In this document: positions 38,221 through 46,351 of the stretch, piece after piece | Layout of the letters: every line of letters begins with the position of its first letter | Position numbering within the stretch: the first letter of the stretch is position 1 | Source of the DNA: Reichenbachiella sp. 5M10 | Lineage (GTDB): Bacteria; Bacteroidota; Bacteroidia; Cytophagales; Cyclobacteriaceae | DNA: 64,000 nucleotides | Assembly (NCBI RefSeq): GCF_002742335.1 | Contig: NZ_MDGR01000007.1 | Location: 124,001-188,000, forward strand | Reading direction: 5' to 3' | Made by a program: the position numbers and the translations under genes | The notes under the pieces: generated by a model | What the model saw: only the letters and a program-made list of their open reading frames with translations | Database searches by the model: none | Told to the model about the DNA's origin: nothing

Positions 38221-38252
38221 AAAAAAGGCCTGAGAAAATCCCAGGCCTTTGT
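38221..38252 (-). terminator. Terminator after the PKD lipoprotein gene
   Basis: A 9-bp stem aaaggcctg / caggccttt with a 9-nt inner loop; on the minus strand it is followed by a T-run, 19 bp beyond the stop codon of the gene ending at 38269. Confidence 0.85.
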
Positions 38253-38268
38253 TTGTAATAGGGGTGTC

Positions 38269-39216
38269 TTATTTGATGCTGATTGTGATGTTATCAATCC
38301 AGCTTTCTGCATCACCGTTAGCGTTTGGATCTACACTCTTCATGAAGAATACTAGATTCTCAGATTCTGCAGTGAATTCCATAGTGTATGTTTGGAAGTT
38401 CGCTTTTGCTGCTTCAGCATAGCTTTGTACAGTTACAGAAGTGTATGTGTTTTCTTCTACGATTTCAGTTTCAGAGTGGATATCGTCTTTCAACAACCAA
38501 GCTGTTACCTTATCGATAGCAGGGACGTCTACAGACTCAGTAGATGCACGGAAAGTCACTTCATAGGTAGCACCAGGTACTACAGTGATTTTCTGGTAAG
38601 CACCTCTTAGTGCATCGTTGAATTTGATACCGTTTGTTTTCGTACCGTCATCTAGTTTTTCTCCATCACTAGTCATACCGCCACATCTGAATGCATCGTC
38701 ATCCCAAGCGTGATCAGCAGGTAGTTCCCACTCATCGTTGTTGGTTTGGTACACATCTTTGATTACTTCAGACTCATAGCCTGCGTCATCAAATGTTCCG
38801 TTTCTGAATGATGCTTCAGGGATTACAATTGAAATTACTTCTTCTGCAACGTCAGTTGTTTCGTCAGCGCCAGTGATTGTCAATGTTACAGTGTAATCTC
38901 CAGGAGAAGCATATGTGTGCTCTACGTTCATGTCAGTAGCTGCTTCGCTTTCGTCACCGAAATCCCAAGAATAGCTTACTGCTCCAGTAGATGAGTTGAT
39001 GAAAGTTACGTCAAATACGTCAACTTCCGCGACAAACGATGCTGCAGGAGCCTCTACTGGGCCACCGTCACCATCATCACCGTCACCGCTGCTATCGTCA
39101 TTGCCACATGATGTTGCAAATACTAGAGCACTCATTGCAAATAGAGATGCTGCAAATCCTCTAGTGAAAAAGGCAGATGCCTTACTTTTAGTTAGAAATG
39201 TTTGTTTCATAGTCAT
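38269..39216 (-). CDS. PKD and carbohydrate-binding lipoprotein, probable surface glycan-binding protein
   Basis: I place the start at ATG 39216 (39210 also possible), giving a 315-residue lipoprotein with Cys37 (FATSC). An Asp/Gly/Ser linker is followed by a PKD domain (about 55-140, with 'GAVSYSWDFGDES' and 'YASPGDYTVTLTI'). A CBM4/9-like jelly-roll runs from about 150 to the end ('FRNGTFDDAGYE', 'ESWIDNITISIK'). No catalytic motif is visible. It probably binds alginate at the surface, doing the job of a SusE-like protein, although it is not in the SusCD operon. A TTGGTNNACCAA operator lies 63 bp upstream. Confidence 0.82.
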   Translation of the reverse strand: MTMKQTFLTKSKASAFFTRGFAASLFAMSALVFATSCGNDDSSGDGDDGDGGPVEAPAASFVAEVDVFDVTFINSSTGAVSYSWDFGDESEAATDMNVEHTYASPGDYTVTLTITGADETTDVAEEVISIVIPEASFRNGTFDDAGYESEVIKDVYQTNNDEWELPADHAWDDDAFRCGGMTSDGEKLDDGTKTNGIKFNDALRGAYQKITVVPGATYEVTFRASTESVDVPAIDKVTAWLLKDDIHSETEIVEENTYTSVTVQSYAEAAKANFQTYTMEFTAESENLVFFMKSVDPNANGDAESWIDNITISIK

Positions 39217-39278
39217 TCTTAATTTTAGTAATAAATAGTCTTTAATTTCTAGTTTTCCAATCACAGGGCTACCAATAA

Positions 39279-39290
39279 TTGGTTGACCAA
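39279..39290. promoter_or_regulatory. TTGGTNNACCAA operator upstream of PKD lipoprotein gene
   Basis: TTGGTTGACCAA, identical to the site before the first PL7 gene, lies 63 bp before the start of the PKD lipoprotein. Confidence 0.65.
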
Positions 39291-39407
39291 AGTAGCGAAT
39301 AGTTTTTTTGATTCCAACTTTGTATGAGAAAATCTTATAAAAGCGTCTTGAAATGTGCTTTTATATGCTTTTTCTTCTCTTTTGTTTGATTTGGTTGTTC
39401 AAAAATT

Positions 39408-39441
39408 GGAAAACCATTTTTTTAAAATGAAATGGTTTTCC
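39408..39441 (-). terminator. Terminator after PL7 gene 2
   Basis: A perfect 12-bp stem ggaaaaccattt / aaatggttttcc with a 10-nt loop; the minus strand continues with a T-rich stretch. A second imperfect hairpin (ccatag...ctatgg, about 39446-39480) lies between it and the gene. Confidence 0.7.
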
Positions 39442-39502
39442 TGTGCCATAGCCGTTGAGAGTCTTTGATCTCGACTATGGTTTGATGAGTAAACGTAGGA
39501 GG

Positions 39503-40954
39503 CTATTGTAGCTCGAGTTCGTAGATGATGACCTCTGCGATTTCGTCTGGGTCTTCGTCAGGGGAACTCTTTCCGTTGCATTGGTTCTGTGCACTTGATT
39601 GTGAGTAGCAGCCTGCTTTGAAATAGCATGATTTCAGCGTTTTGTCCCAGGTGAGTTTGTTTTCACCATTGTAGTTGACAATCACTTGATTGTTTTGTGC
39701 GATGATTTCGAGTTCGAAGACATCCCCAAGGGTGTAGTCTAGGTCAAGTGGCACTACGTGGTTGCTGTTTTCGTAAAAACAGGCCAGATAACCTGTGTTG
39801 TCATTAGGGTCACCTTCTTGCGTGACTGTGCCTACACACGGGTCATCACTGCTTCGTTGGTATTTGCCTGGGCTGTTGCCTGTGTAGCGTATCAGGATTT
39901 GGTCATCGCCATTGTGTATTTGCCCTGCGACAACTTGAGGTTTTTGTGTAGGGGCTTTGGTGATTGCTTGTTTGAGATACATTCGATGCATGGTGCTCCC
40001 TTCGTTGCTCCAGTCTGTGTTTCCACTGCGGTTGTATTCGCGTAGTTCTGTTCTAGGATAGTAGGTGCCGCTGGAGGTTCTTTCTCCACCACAGTTTGTC
40101 GCAAAACGAACTCCGATATCGTTACCTTCTTTGTCCTGTACCGTTTCGAAGAAGTTGTACATGGTTTCTTCATAGGTGGCGAGTTCTTCAGGTTTGATTT
40201 CGAGTGCATCACTGGCATGATTGTCTGTGACGTACTCTCCACTTTTATTCAAAGGCAGTGTGATTTTCCAAAGGCCTCTCATGTGAAGTACAGAGCTAGG
40301 GAAGCCAGTTCCGTCTTCGTCTTCATGAACATTGACTACATACTCTTGTGTGCTTCCATCTTCGGCGGTTACCGTGTATGTGACAGGTCCAGTGAAATCC
40401 TGTGCTACACCAGATGCGGGAGTTATTGTGGCATTTTCGGATACTGTTATAGTAGGAGTGAGCGAGCTCCTATTTTCCTGGTAAGGTACCCATGCGTCTA
40501 CTTCCTTGTATTTTTCATAGACGATTCCTACAGCTGTAGGATCATAGGCTTCAAAGGCAAAAGTCAAGAGAAATTTTTCATCGCTTGGAGGTTCTTCGCC
40601 TAAGGTGACCGTGACTGTATAAGCCTGTGTCGATTCGTCTTGTGCAGTGACTGTATAGGTCACGGGTGTACTGAAATCTTGTGCTACACCAGATTCGGGG
40701 GATACCGTAGCGTTAGGCGAAACGACTATGGTAGGGATGAGTGTGGTCAGATCTGTGTCATAAGGAACAGTCATCGTGATGTTCGTTTCAGCGATGGTTC
40801 CTGTGACTACTGGATCGAGTTCATCGAACGAAAATACTTCTATTTGTTTGGAGTCATCCAAAGATGGTTCTTCGCCCTCGTCTTCTTTACATCCTGTAAA
40901 TGTGCTCATTAGAAGGATAGCCAGTCCAATGAATCCTAGTAATTTTTGTTTCAT
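39503..40954 (-). CDS. PL7 alginate lyase lipoprotein with tandem DUF5018-like domains (copy A)
   Basis: From ATG 40954 the protein has 483 residues and a lipoprotein signal with Cys22 (TFTGC). Two related beta-sandwich repeats (about 35-118 and 125-212) each end in 'QDFSTPVTYTVTAQDESTQAYTVTV'-type strands, like DUF5018 modules, and probably act as spacer or binding domains. The PL7 catalytic domain (about 220-483) has RTELRE (301-306), QIH (345-347) and YFKAGCYSQ (444-452), all intact. An extra loop between QIH and the last motif contains cysteines. The same domain order occurs in the gene ending at 41297, indicating duplication. An operator lies 97 bp upstream. Confidence 0.93.
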   Translation of the reverse strand: MKQKLLGFIGLAILLMSTFTGCKEDEGEEPSLDDSKQIEVFSFDELDPVVTGTIAETNITMTVPYDTDLTTLIPTIVVSPNATVSPESGVAQDFSTPVTYTVTAQDESTQAYTVTVTLGEEPPSDEKFLLTFAFEAYDPTAVGIVYEKYKEVDAWVPYQENRSSLTPTITVSENATITPASGVAQDFTGPVTYTVTAEDGSTQEYVVNVHEDEDGTGFPSSVLHMRGLWKITLPLNKSGEYVTDNHASDALEIKPEELATYEETMYNFFETVQDKEGNDIGVRFATNCGGERTSSGTYYPRTELREYNRSGNTDWSNEGSTMHRMYLKQAITKAPTQKPQVVAGQIHNGDDQILIRYTGNSPGKYQRSSDDPCVGTVTQEGDPNDNTGYLACFYENSNHVVPLDLDYTLGDVFELEIIAQNNQVIVNYNGENKLTWDKTLKSCYFKAGCYSQSSAQNQCNGKSSPDEDPDEIAEVIIYELELQ

Positions 40955-41050
40955 AATCTTTCTATTTATTCTTTTAGTCTTCTCAAATGATAGAGACAAA
41001 CCTAACCAATAACTGATCCACAGTCAATTGGAAATCTAAAAAATTAATGA

Positions 41051-41062
41051 TTGGTAGACCAA
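41051..41062. promoter_or_regulatory. TTGGTNNACCAA operator upstream of PL7 copy A
   Basis: TTGGTAGACCAA with an A/T flank lies 97 bp before the start codon of the PL7 gene that begins at 40954. Confidence 0.65.
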
Positions 41063-41220
41063 TTATGTCTTGATATGACTTTTTGTGATCCAAGTATCAA
41101 GGTGAATTGGTGAGTCGATTAGAGAGACGGAGGGTGTGTCAGTGAGGACGAAGTGAGGTGATGACTCGAGGTTATGGTCAAAGTACTTACTGAGACGAGG
41201 CTGGAGTCGGATGAGGAGTA

Positions 41221-41274
41221 AAAAATGAGAGGCCCCTCAGCATTGCATGCAATGCTGAGGGGCCTCTCATTTTT
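41221..41274 (-). terminator. 54-bp perfect palindrome, probable terminator of PL7 copy B
   Basis: Each 27-nt half is the exact reverse complement of the other with no loop bases (centre ...CATTGCA|TGCAATG...). The outer ends are A5 and T5, so it works as a hairpin with a T-run in both directions. It lies 22 bp beyond the stop codon of the gene ending at 41297 and is unusually long and perfect. Confidence 0.8.
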
Positions 41275-41296
41275 GTGCGTGATTATTTGTGATCGT

Positions 41297-42700
41297 TTAC
41301 TCTGTATGATAGGTACGAGCAGAATAAAGGATGACTTGAGAGTCTTCCGTTTTGTCGTCGTTCCACTTGAAGTAGTTGCCAGTTTTGAAATAGTTTTCGT
41401 GGATATAGTCATTGGCAGCATAGTCGTAGAGTTCTGTGTATTCTACATCAATACCTTTGGCCTCACAGCGCAATGCGTAGTAGAGGACACCTCTTTTGAC
41501 CAACAAACTAATTGTGAATTTTTCATTGTCTACTTGTCCTATTGAGTTTTTTCTAATGTATTTGCTCGTCCAAAGGTCTCCTTCTTTGGTCGGTTTTACA
41601 TAGTGTTCGGTGATCAGTTCGCCTTCTTTCCATAGTACCTTGACGGTAGCGGGGTCCCCAGGTGCACCGGTGGTGCTTCTGCCGTGGATTTGTGCTACAT
41701 ACGTTTGTCCGATCCCGTTGCAAAAATCTACGCTGAGTGTGGAAGCTAATCCATGGACGCTTTTTCTATCCATGACCCAGTTGTCTGAGGTTGTTTGGTT
41801 GCCTCTCCAATATTCTCGCAATTCGGTTCGGCAGTACCCTGATCCATTGACTTCTTTGTAGCCAGATGTAGTTGCTCCAGTAAATTTGGTATACATCGTA
41901 TAGCTGTTGTCATCATTTTTGTAAAAGTATGGAGCAGCTTCTGTAGATAGGTTGTCGTTTTCTATGTCCTCATAGTATATAGAGGTGGCACTGCCTCCAT
42001 TGTCAATAGGAACCGAGAGGTACCAGTTGATCCAAGTAAACGCATCGCCGGACTCTAAATCGACCTCTGTCTCTTCGGCGATAGTAGCCACATAAGTTTG
42101 TGTCGAGCCGTCTTCGGCTGTGACGGTATAAGTGACAGGGCTTGTGAAATCTTGCGCTACGCCTGATTTGGGCGATACAGTTGCTTTATTTGAGACAGTT
42201 ATGGTTGGCGTCAGATTGCTGGCAGCAGAGAGGTCGGTGATCCATGCTTTGACTTCACCGTCACCGACGTAGGCATTCACTATAGGGGTCATACCTTCAA
42301 AAGAGAACGAGAGAATGTCTGCCGTATCGCTTAGTGGTGCCGCTTCTTCACTCACTATGACCGAATAAGCCTGAGTGGACTCATCTTCTGCGGTGACCGT
42401 GTATACTACGGCTTGACTGAAATCTTGACTTTCGTCTGATGAGGGTGTTAAGGTTGCCTTTTCGGAAAAGGTAACCGTAGGGGTTAGTTCGGTCACATCT
42501 GTTTCATAAGGTACGGTCAGCGTAATGGTAGTGCCATTGATTGCTCCCGTGACTATTGGATCGAGTTCTTCGAAAGAAAAGCTTTCTATCTGTTTTGAAT
42601 CGTCCAACAAGGGTTCCTGTTCTTCATCTTCTTTGCATCCCGTGATGGAATTCATACATAGAACAGTCATCCCGATGAATAGTAATAATCTCTGCTTCAT
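41297..42700 (-). CDS. PL7 alginate lyase lipoprotein with tandem DUF5018-like domains (copy B)
   Basis: From ATG 42700 the protein has 467 residues and lipid-anchor Cys22 (SITGC). Its first 215 residues parallel copy A: the same leader 'KEDE...LLDDSKQIESFSFEELDPIVTG' and two DUF5018-like repeats. The catalytic domain differs more. It keeps RTELRE (291-296) and QIHG (337-340), but the last PL7 motif reads YFKTGNYFKWN, without the usual Gln. It is thus a diverged paralogue, perhaps from another PL7 subfamily with different block preference or exo/endo mode. It diverges from SusC across a 574-bp gap with operators at both ends. Confidence 0.92.
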   Translation of the reverse strand: MKQRLLLFIGMTVLCMNSITGCKEDEEQEPLLDDSKQIESFSFEELDPIVTGAINGTTITLTVPYETDVTELTPTVTFSEKATLTPSSDESQDFSQAVVYTVTAEDESTQAYSVIVSEEAAPLSDTADILSFSFEGMTPIVNAYVGDGEVKAWITDLSAASNLTPTITVSNKATVSPKSGVAQDFTSPVTYTVTAEDGSTQTYVATIAEETEVDLESGDAFTWINWYLSVPIDNGGSATSIYYEDIENDNLSTEAAPYFYKNDDNSYTMYTKFTGATTSGYKEVNGSGYCRTELREYWRGNQTTSDNWVMDRKSVHGLASTLSVDFCNGIGQTYVAQIHGRSTTGAPGDPATVKVLWKEGELITEHYVKPTKEGDLWTSKYIRKNSIGQVDNEKFTISLLVKRGVLYYALRCEAKGIDVEYTELYDYAANDYIHENYFKTGNYFKWNDDKTEDSQVILYSARTYHTE

Positions 42701-42792
42701 AATCTTCATTTTATGGTGTGTCTTCCTACAGGCGATGACAAACCTATTAAATAATCGGATTGCAAGCAATTGGAATTCTAAACAAATATCAA

Positions 42793-42804
42793 TTGGTAGA
42801 CCAA
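42793..42804. promoter_or_regulatory. TTGGTNNACCAA operator upstream of PL7 copy B
   Basis: TTGGTAGACCAA lies 93 bp before the start of PL7 copy B. The sequence, flank and distance closely match the site before copy A, as expected of duplicated promoters. Confidence 0.65.
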
Positions 42805-42933
42805 AATGTCGCGAATAGATGAAATGATAGGAGAGAGGGGCTTGTACTTGTGATCAAGCGGCTAGAGGAAGTATGATTTAGTGTACGGGTAGTGTTGATG
42901 ATCTTCTTCCCAACTGCTTTAACTAGTTATGTG

Positions 42934-42960
42934 CGTTAAGTGTATCTAACACACTTAACG
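42934..42960. repeat. Perfect inverted repeat in the PL7-SusC divergent region
   Basis: CGTTAAGTGT and ACACTTAACG flank a 7-nt loop. A second, imperfect repeat (11-bp arms, one mismatch) is at 43011-43036. Neither has a T-run, so they are more likely regulator sites or RNA structures than terminators. Confidence 0.5.
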
Positions 42961-43138
42961 TGATGATTAATAATGATTTACTTAACTTATAGGAGGAAAT
43001 CTTGATCACGTCAATGCATGTCTATACATGTATTGATGAGGCTAGCTGCTTTATGCTTTGCCTACTAGGATATAAGCTTACCTGTATGAGCTGAGCTTGT
43101 CACACTTTAGCGGGTAATTCATGTTCTACAGAAGATAT

Positions 43139-43191
43139 TATCCGAACAAGAGGGTGATTTTTCTGAAATTCTTTGTGGAGTTGTTCGGATA
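43139..43191 (+). repeat. Inverted repeat TATCCGAACAA upstream of SusC
   Basis: TATCCGAACAA (43139-43149) and TTGTTCGGATA (43181-43191) are exact complements 31 nt apart. They lie just upstream of the SusC operator, so they could be a binding-site pair or a leader RNA stem. Confidence 0.45.
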
Positions 43192-43216
43192 TTCTCTATA
43201 TTGGCATCTCAATTGA

Positions 43217-43228
43217 TTGGTAAACCAA
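43217..43228. promoter_or_regulatory. TTGGTNNACCAA operator upstream of SusC
   Basis: TTGGTAAACCAA with an AATT-rich flank lies 47 bp before the SusC start codon, within the expected promoter. Confidence 0.65.
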
Positions 43229-43274
43229 TTTTATATCGTCCAATTGAAACGTGAATTGCTAAAAATTTTAATGA

Positions 43275-46200
43275 ATGATTATGAAAAAACTATTACTCTT
43301 AAAAAGTAAGTACATGGCAATATATGTCATGTGTTTGTTTTCGTTTTTCGCATCTGCACAGGATACTACTGTGACGGGTGTGGTTGTATCCGACGAGGAT
43401 GGCGAGACTGTTCCGGGAGCCACAGTGCTTGTGAAAGGCAGCTCTAACGGTACAGTGACAGATTTGGATGGTAGATACTCTATATCTGCACCAAGTGATG
43501 CCATTTTGGTGGTGAGCTTTGTCGGTTTCGAAACCCAAGAAATCGGAGTGGCGGGTAGATCAGTAGTGGATGTTTCCATGACAACTGATTTTCAACAATT
43601 AGAAGAAGTGGTCGTCGTAGGTTACGGTACGGTCAAGAAAAGTGACAATACAGGAGCACTGTCTTCAGTCAAATCAAAAGATCTTAATGCTTTCCCTACT
43701 TTGAGTGCAGTGCAGGGCCTACAAGGTCGTGCTGCTGGTGTTCAAATTCAGTCAACCAATGGTGGTCAACCAGGTGCTGAAATGAACATGAGAATTAGAG
43801 GGGGTAGCTCGATCAACGCAAGTAGTGATCCTCTTGTGGTGGTTGATGGTTTTGTAGGTGGTGAAATGCCTCCTCCAGCAGATATCGCATCGATGGAAGT
43901 ATTGAAAGATGCATCTGCTACTGCAATCTATGGTTCTAGAGCAGCCAACGGTGTAATCCTCGTGACTACCAAGTCTGGAGGAGCAGGTAAAACGAAAGTA
44001 GATGTCAACAGTTCGTACTCCTACCAAGAAACAAGCAATCGCTTGGATTTATTGTCAGGTGAGGATTACAGAGATTATATCTTGGAAGTGGTGCCAGCAT
44101 ATAGCTATGATGCTACAGTAGATACAGATTGGCAAGATGAGATATTCAGACCAGGACATATTTGGAACAACCAAGTGTCTGTAAGTGGCGGTAGCGAGGA
44201 TGTAAAGTACTACATCTCTGGTACGCAGTTTGAACAAGAAGGGGTCATTGACAACTCTAGTTATGAGCGCTTCTCTGTGACGAGTAATTTGAACATCAAA
44301 GCTTCTGAGCGAGTAACCATCGGGATGAACTTGTACGGTAGACGAAGTATCGATCAAGGTGTATTGACACAAGAAACTACTGGAGGTAGCAGCAGTACAG
44401 GGGTAGTTGGTGCAGCAGCTAGACTGGAGCCTGATACTCCAGTTCGCGATGCGGATGGCAACTATACTCAATCTAAATTGGGAGACAATATTGATAACCC
44501 TGTAGCAATCGCTAATGAGATCGATAGAGAAAGAGTAACAGATAGATTTCAATCAAATGGTTTTGTAGATTTCAAGCTATTGGATTGGTTGAGCTTCAAA
44601 ACTACTTTGGGAGCAGGTGTTACTTCATATAGAGAAGGGGTGTTTAGCTCTTCGGACCTAGTGAGAGGTGGAGAGAGTGGAGTAGCGACACTTGAGTTTG
44701 ACAAGGCAACCAACTTGTTGACAGAGAACTACTTTACGATCAACAAAGAGTTTGGTATACATAGAATCAACTGGGTGAATGGATATTCTTTCCAGAAAAG
44801 AGTTGACGAAGCAGTAGAGACTGGAGCAAGCAGCTTCTTGTCTGAAGCTACTTCATACTGGTTGTTGGAGAGTGGTGCAGCAAGCATAACGCCTGTGTCA
44901 GCACAATCTACTAGAATTTTGAAATCGTATTACTCTAGAGCAAACTATACGCTTATGGATAGATACGTGTTTACTGCGACTATCCGTTACGATGGTGCAT
45001 CGAACTTTGCGAAGAACAACAAGTGGGCATATTTCCCATCTGGAGCAATTGCTTGGAATGTAGGCGATGAGCCGTTCTTGGAGTCAATCAGCACTATCTC
45101 TGATATGAAACTTAGAGCCAGTTATGGTTTGACAGGTAACCAAGGTATCGGAGCATACGAGTCTTTGGCTACTGTGGATGCGTACTATAGCAACAGACCT
45201 GGACAAGGAGCGTTGATTTTGGGTACATTGTCCAACCCTGATTTGACTTGGGAAACTACAGCTCAATTGGATATAGGTATTGATGTTGGGTTGTTTGACA
45301 ACAGAGTAAGATTGACAGCTGATTACTACGACAAGCAGACATATGATTTGTTGTTTGATCGTCCGATCCCTGCTTTCTTCGGTGTGAACGAGTCTGTTCC
45401 GACTCAGCTTCAAAACTATGGAGAGATCCAGAACCAAGGGTTTGAAGCAATGTTGACGACTAGAAACTTGGTAGGAGATTTTACATGGACTTCTAACGTG
45501 GTATTTGCCATGAATAAAAACCAAGTGACATCACTTCCAGATTCATCGACAATCTCATACTTCAATGCTCCAGGTCACTTCAATATTACTTCTGGATTCC
45601 AGTTGCTGCAAGAAGGCCAGTCTATGGGTGTGTACTACGGCTATGTCTATGAAGGTGTGACTCAGCCAGGAGATCCACTGTTGGTAGGATCAGATGCAAA
45701 AATCGGAGGAGAGCAATTTGCCGATCTCAATGGAGACGGTGAGTTGACAGATGCAGATAAGAAGATCATCGGTAACCCTCATCCTGATTTTACATGGTCG
45801 TTCAATAACGATTTCACCTACAAAAACTTTGACATGAACATCTTCATTCAAGGAGTACATGGCAATGAAATGTTGAACTTGACAAGAATGGAATTGGAGT
45901 CATTTCGAGGTACAAACAATGTCTCTACAGCGGCTCTAGATAGATACAACGCGCTAGACAACCCAACAGGAGATATTCCTTCTGCTGACCCTGCTAGAAC
46001 GCAGAAGATTTCTTCAAGATGGGTAGAGGATGGAAGCTACGTACGTTTGAAAAACGTCGCTTTGGGATACACTGTTCCTCAGTCCGTATTGGAAAAAATC
46101 AAAGTACGTTCATTGAGATTGTACGTGAGTGCTCAGAACCTGTTCACTATTACCAATTATTCTGGTTTGGATCCTGAAGCGGCATATGCCAACGAAGGAG

Positions 46201-46301
46201 AAGGTACAAATAATGCCGATTCCAACAGAAACTTGGGACTAGATTATGCTAGTTACCCGAATGTGAAAACATATACGGTAGGACTAAACTTAGGCTTTTA
46301 A
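43275..46301 (+). CDS. SusC-like TonB-dependent receptor for alginate oligosaccharides
   Basis: This 1008-residue outer-membrane protein has a signal peptide ending ASAQ. A carboxypeptidase-regulatory-like N-terminal domain (about 32-110, 'VTGVVVSDEDGETVPGATVLVKGSSNGTVTDLDGRYSI') is followed by a SusC-type plug (about 115-230, with 'EEVVVVGYGTVKKSD', 'LQGRAAGVQIQ' and 'IYGSRAANGVILVTTKSG') and a 22-stranded barrel ending in a terminal Phe. It imports large oligosaccharides using TonB energy together with the SusD protein encoded 50 bp downstream. The flanking lyases identify alginate as the probable substrate. Confidence 0.95.
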   Translation: MIMKKLLLLKSKYMAIYVMCLFSFFASAQDTTVTGVVVSDEDGETVPGATVLVKGSSNGTVTDLDGRYSISAPSDAILVVSFVGFETQEIGVAGRSVVDVSMTTDFQQLEEVVVVGYGTVKKSDNTGALSSVKSKDLNAFPTLSAVQGLQGRAAGVQIQSTNGGQPGAEMNMRIRGGSSINASSDPLVVVDGFVGGEMPPPADIASMEVLKDASATAIYGSRAANGVILVTTKSGGAGKTKVDVNSSYSYQETSNRLDLLSGEDYRDYILEVVPAYSYDATVDTDWQDEIFRPGHIWNNQVSVSGGSEDVKYYISGTQFEQEGVIDNSSYERFSVTSNLNIKASERVTIGMNLYGRRSIDQGVLTQETTGGSSSTGVVGAAARLEPDTPVRDADGNYTQSKLGDNIDNPVAIANEIDRERVTDRFQSNGFVDFKLLDWLSFKTTLGAGVTSYREGVFSSSDLVRGGESGVATLEFDKATNLLTENYFTINKEFGIHRINWVNGYSFQKRVDEAVETGASSFLSEATSYWLLESGAASITPVSAQSTRILKSYYSRANYTLMDRYVFTATIRYDGASNFAKNNKWAYFPSGAIAWNVGDEPFLESISTISDMKLRASYGLTGNQGIGAYESLATVDAYYSNRPGQGALILGTLSNPDLTWETTAQLDIGIDVGLFDNRVRLTADYYDKQTYDLLFDRPIPAFFGVNESVPTQLQNYGEIQNQGFEAMLTTRNLVGDFTWTSNVVFAMNKNQVTSLPDSSTISYFNAPGHFNITSGFQLLQEGQSMGVYYGYVYEGVTQPGDPLLVGSDAKIGGEQFADLNGDGELTDADKKIIGNPHPDFTWSFNNDFTYKNFDMNIFIQGVHGNEMLNLTRMELESFRGTNNVSTAALDRYNALDNPTGDIPSADPARTQKISSRWVEDGSYVRLKNVALGYTVPQSVLEKIKVRSLRLYVSAQNLFTITNYSGLDPEAAYANEGEGTNNADSNRNLGLDYASYPNVKTYTVGLNLGF

Positions 46302-46351
46302 TTCAAGCCTAGTAGATTAATCAAATGTCAAATATTAATTCTAAGAATATC

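Noticed and set aside
41119-41421. 100-codon minus-strand open frame across the 54-bp palindrome
   Set aside because: It overlaps the end of PL7 copy B and the terminator palindrome and has no export signal or domain.
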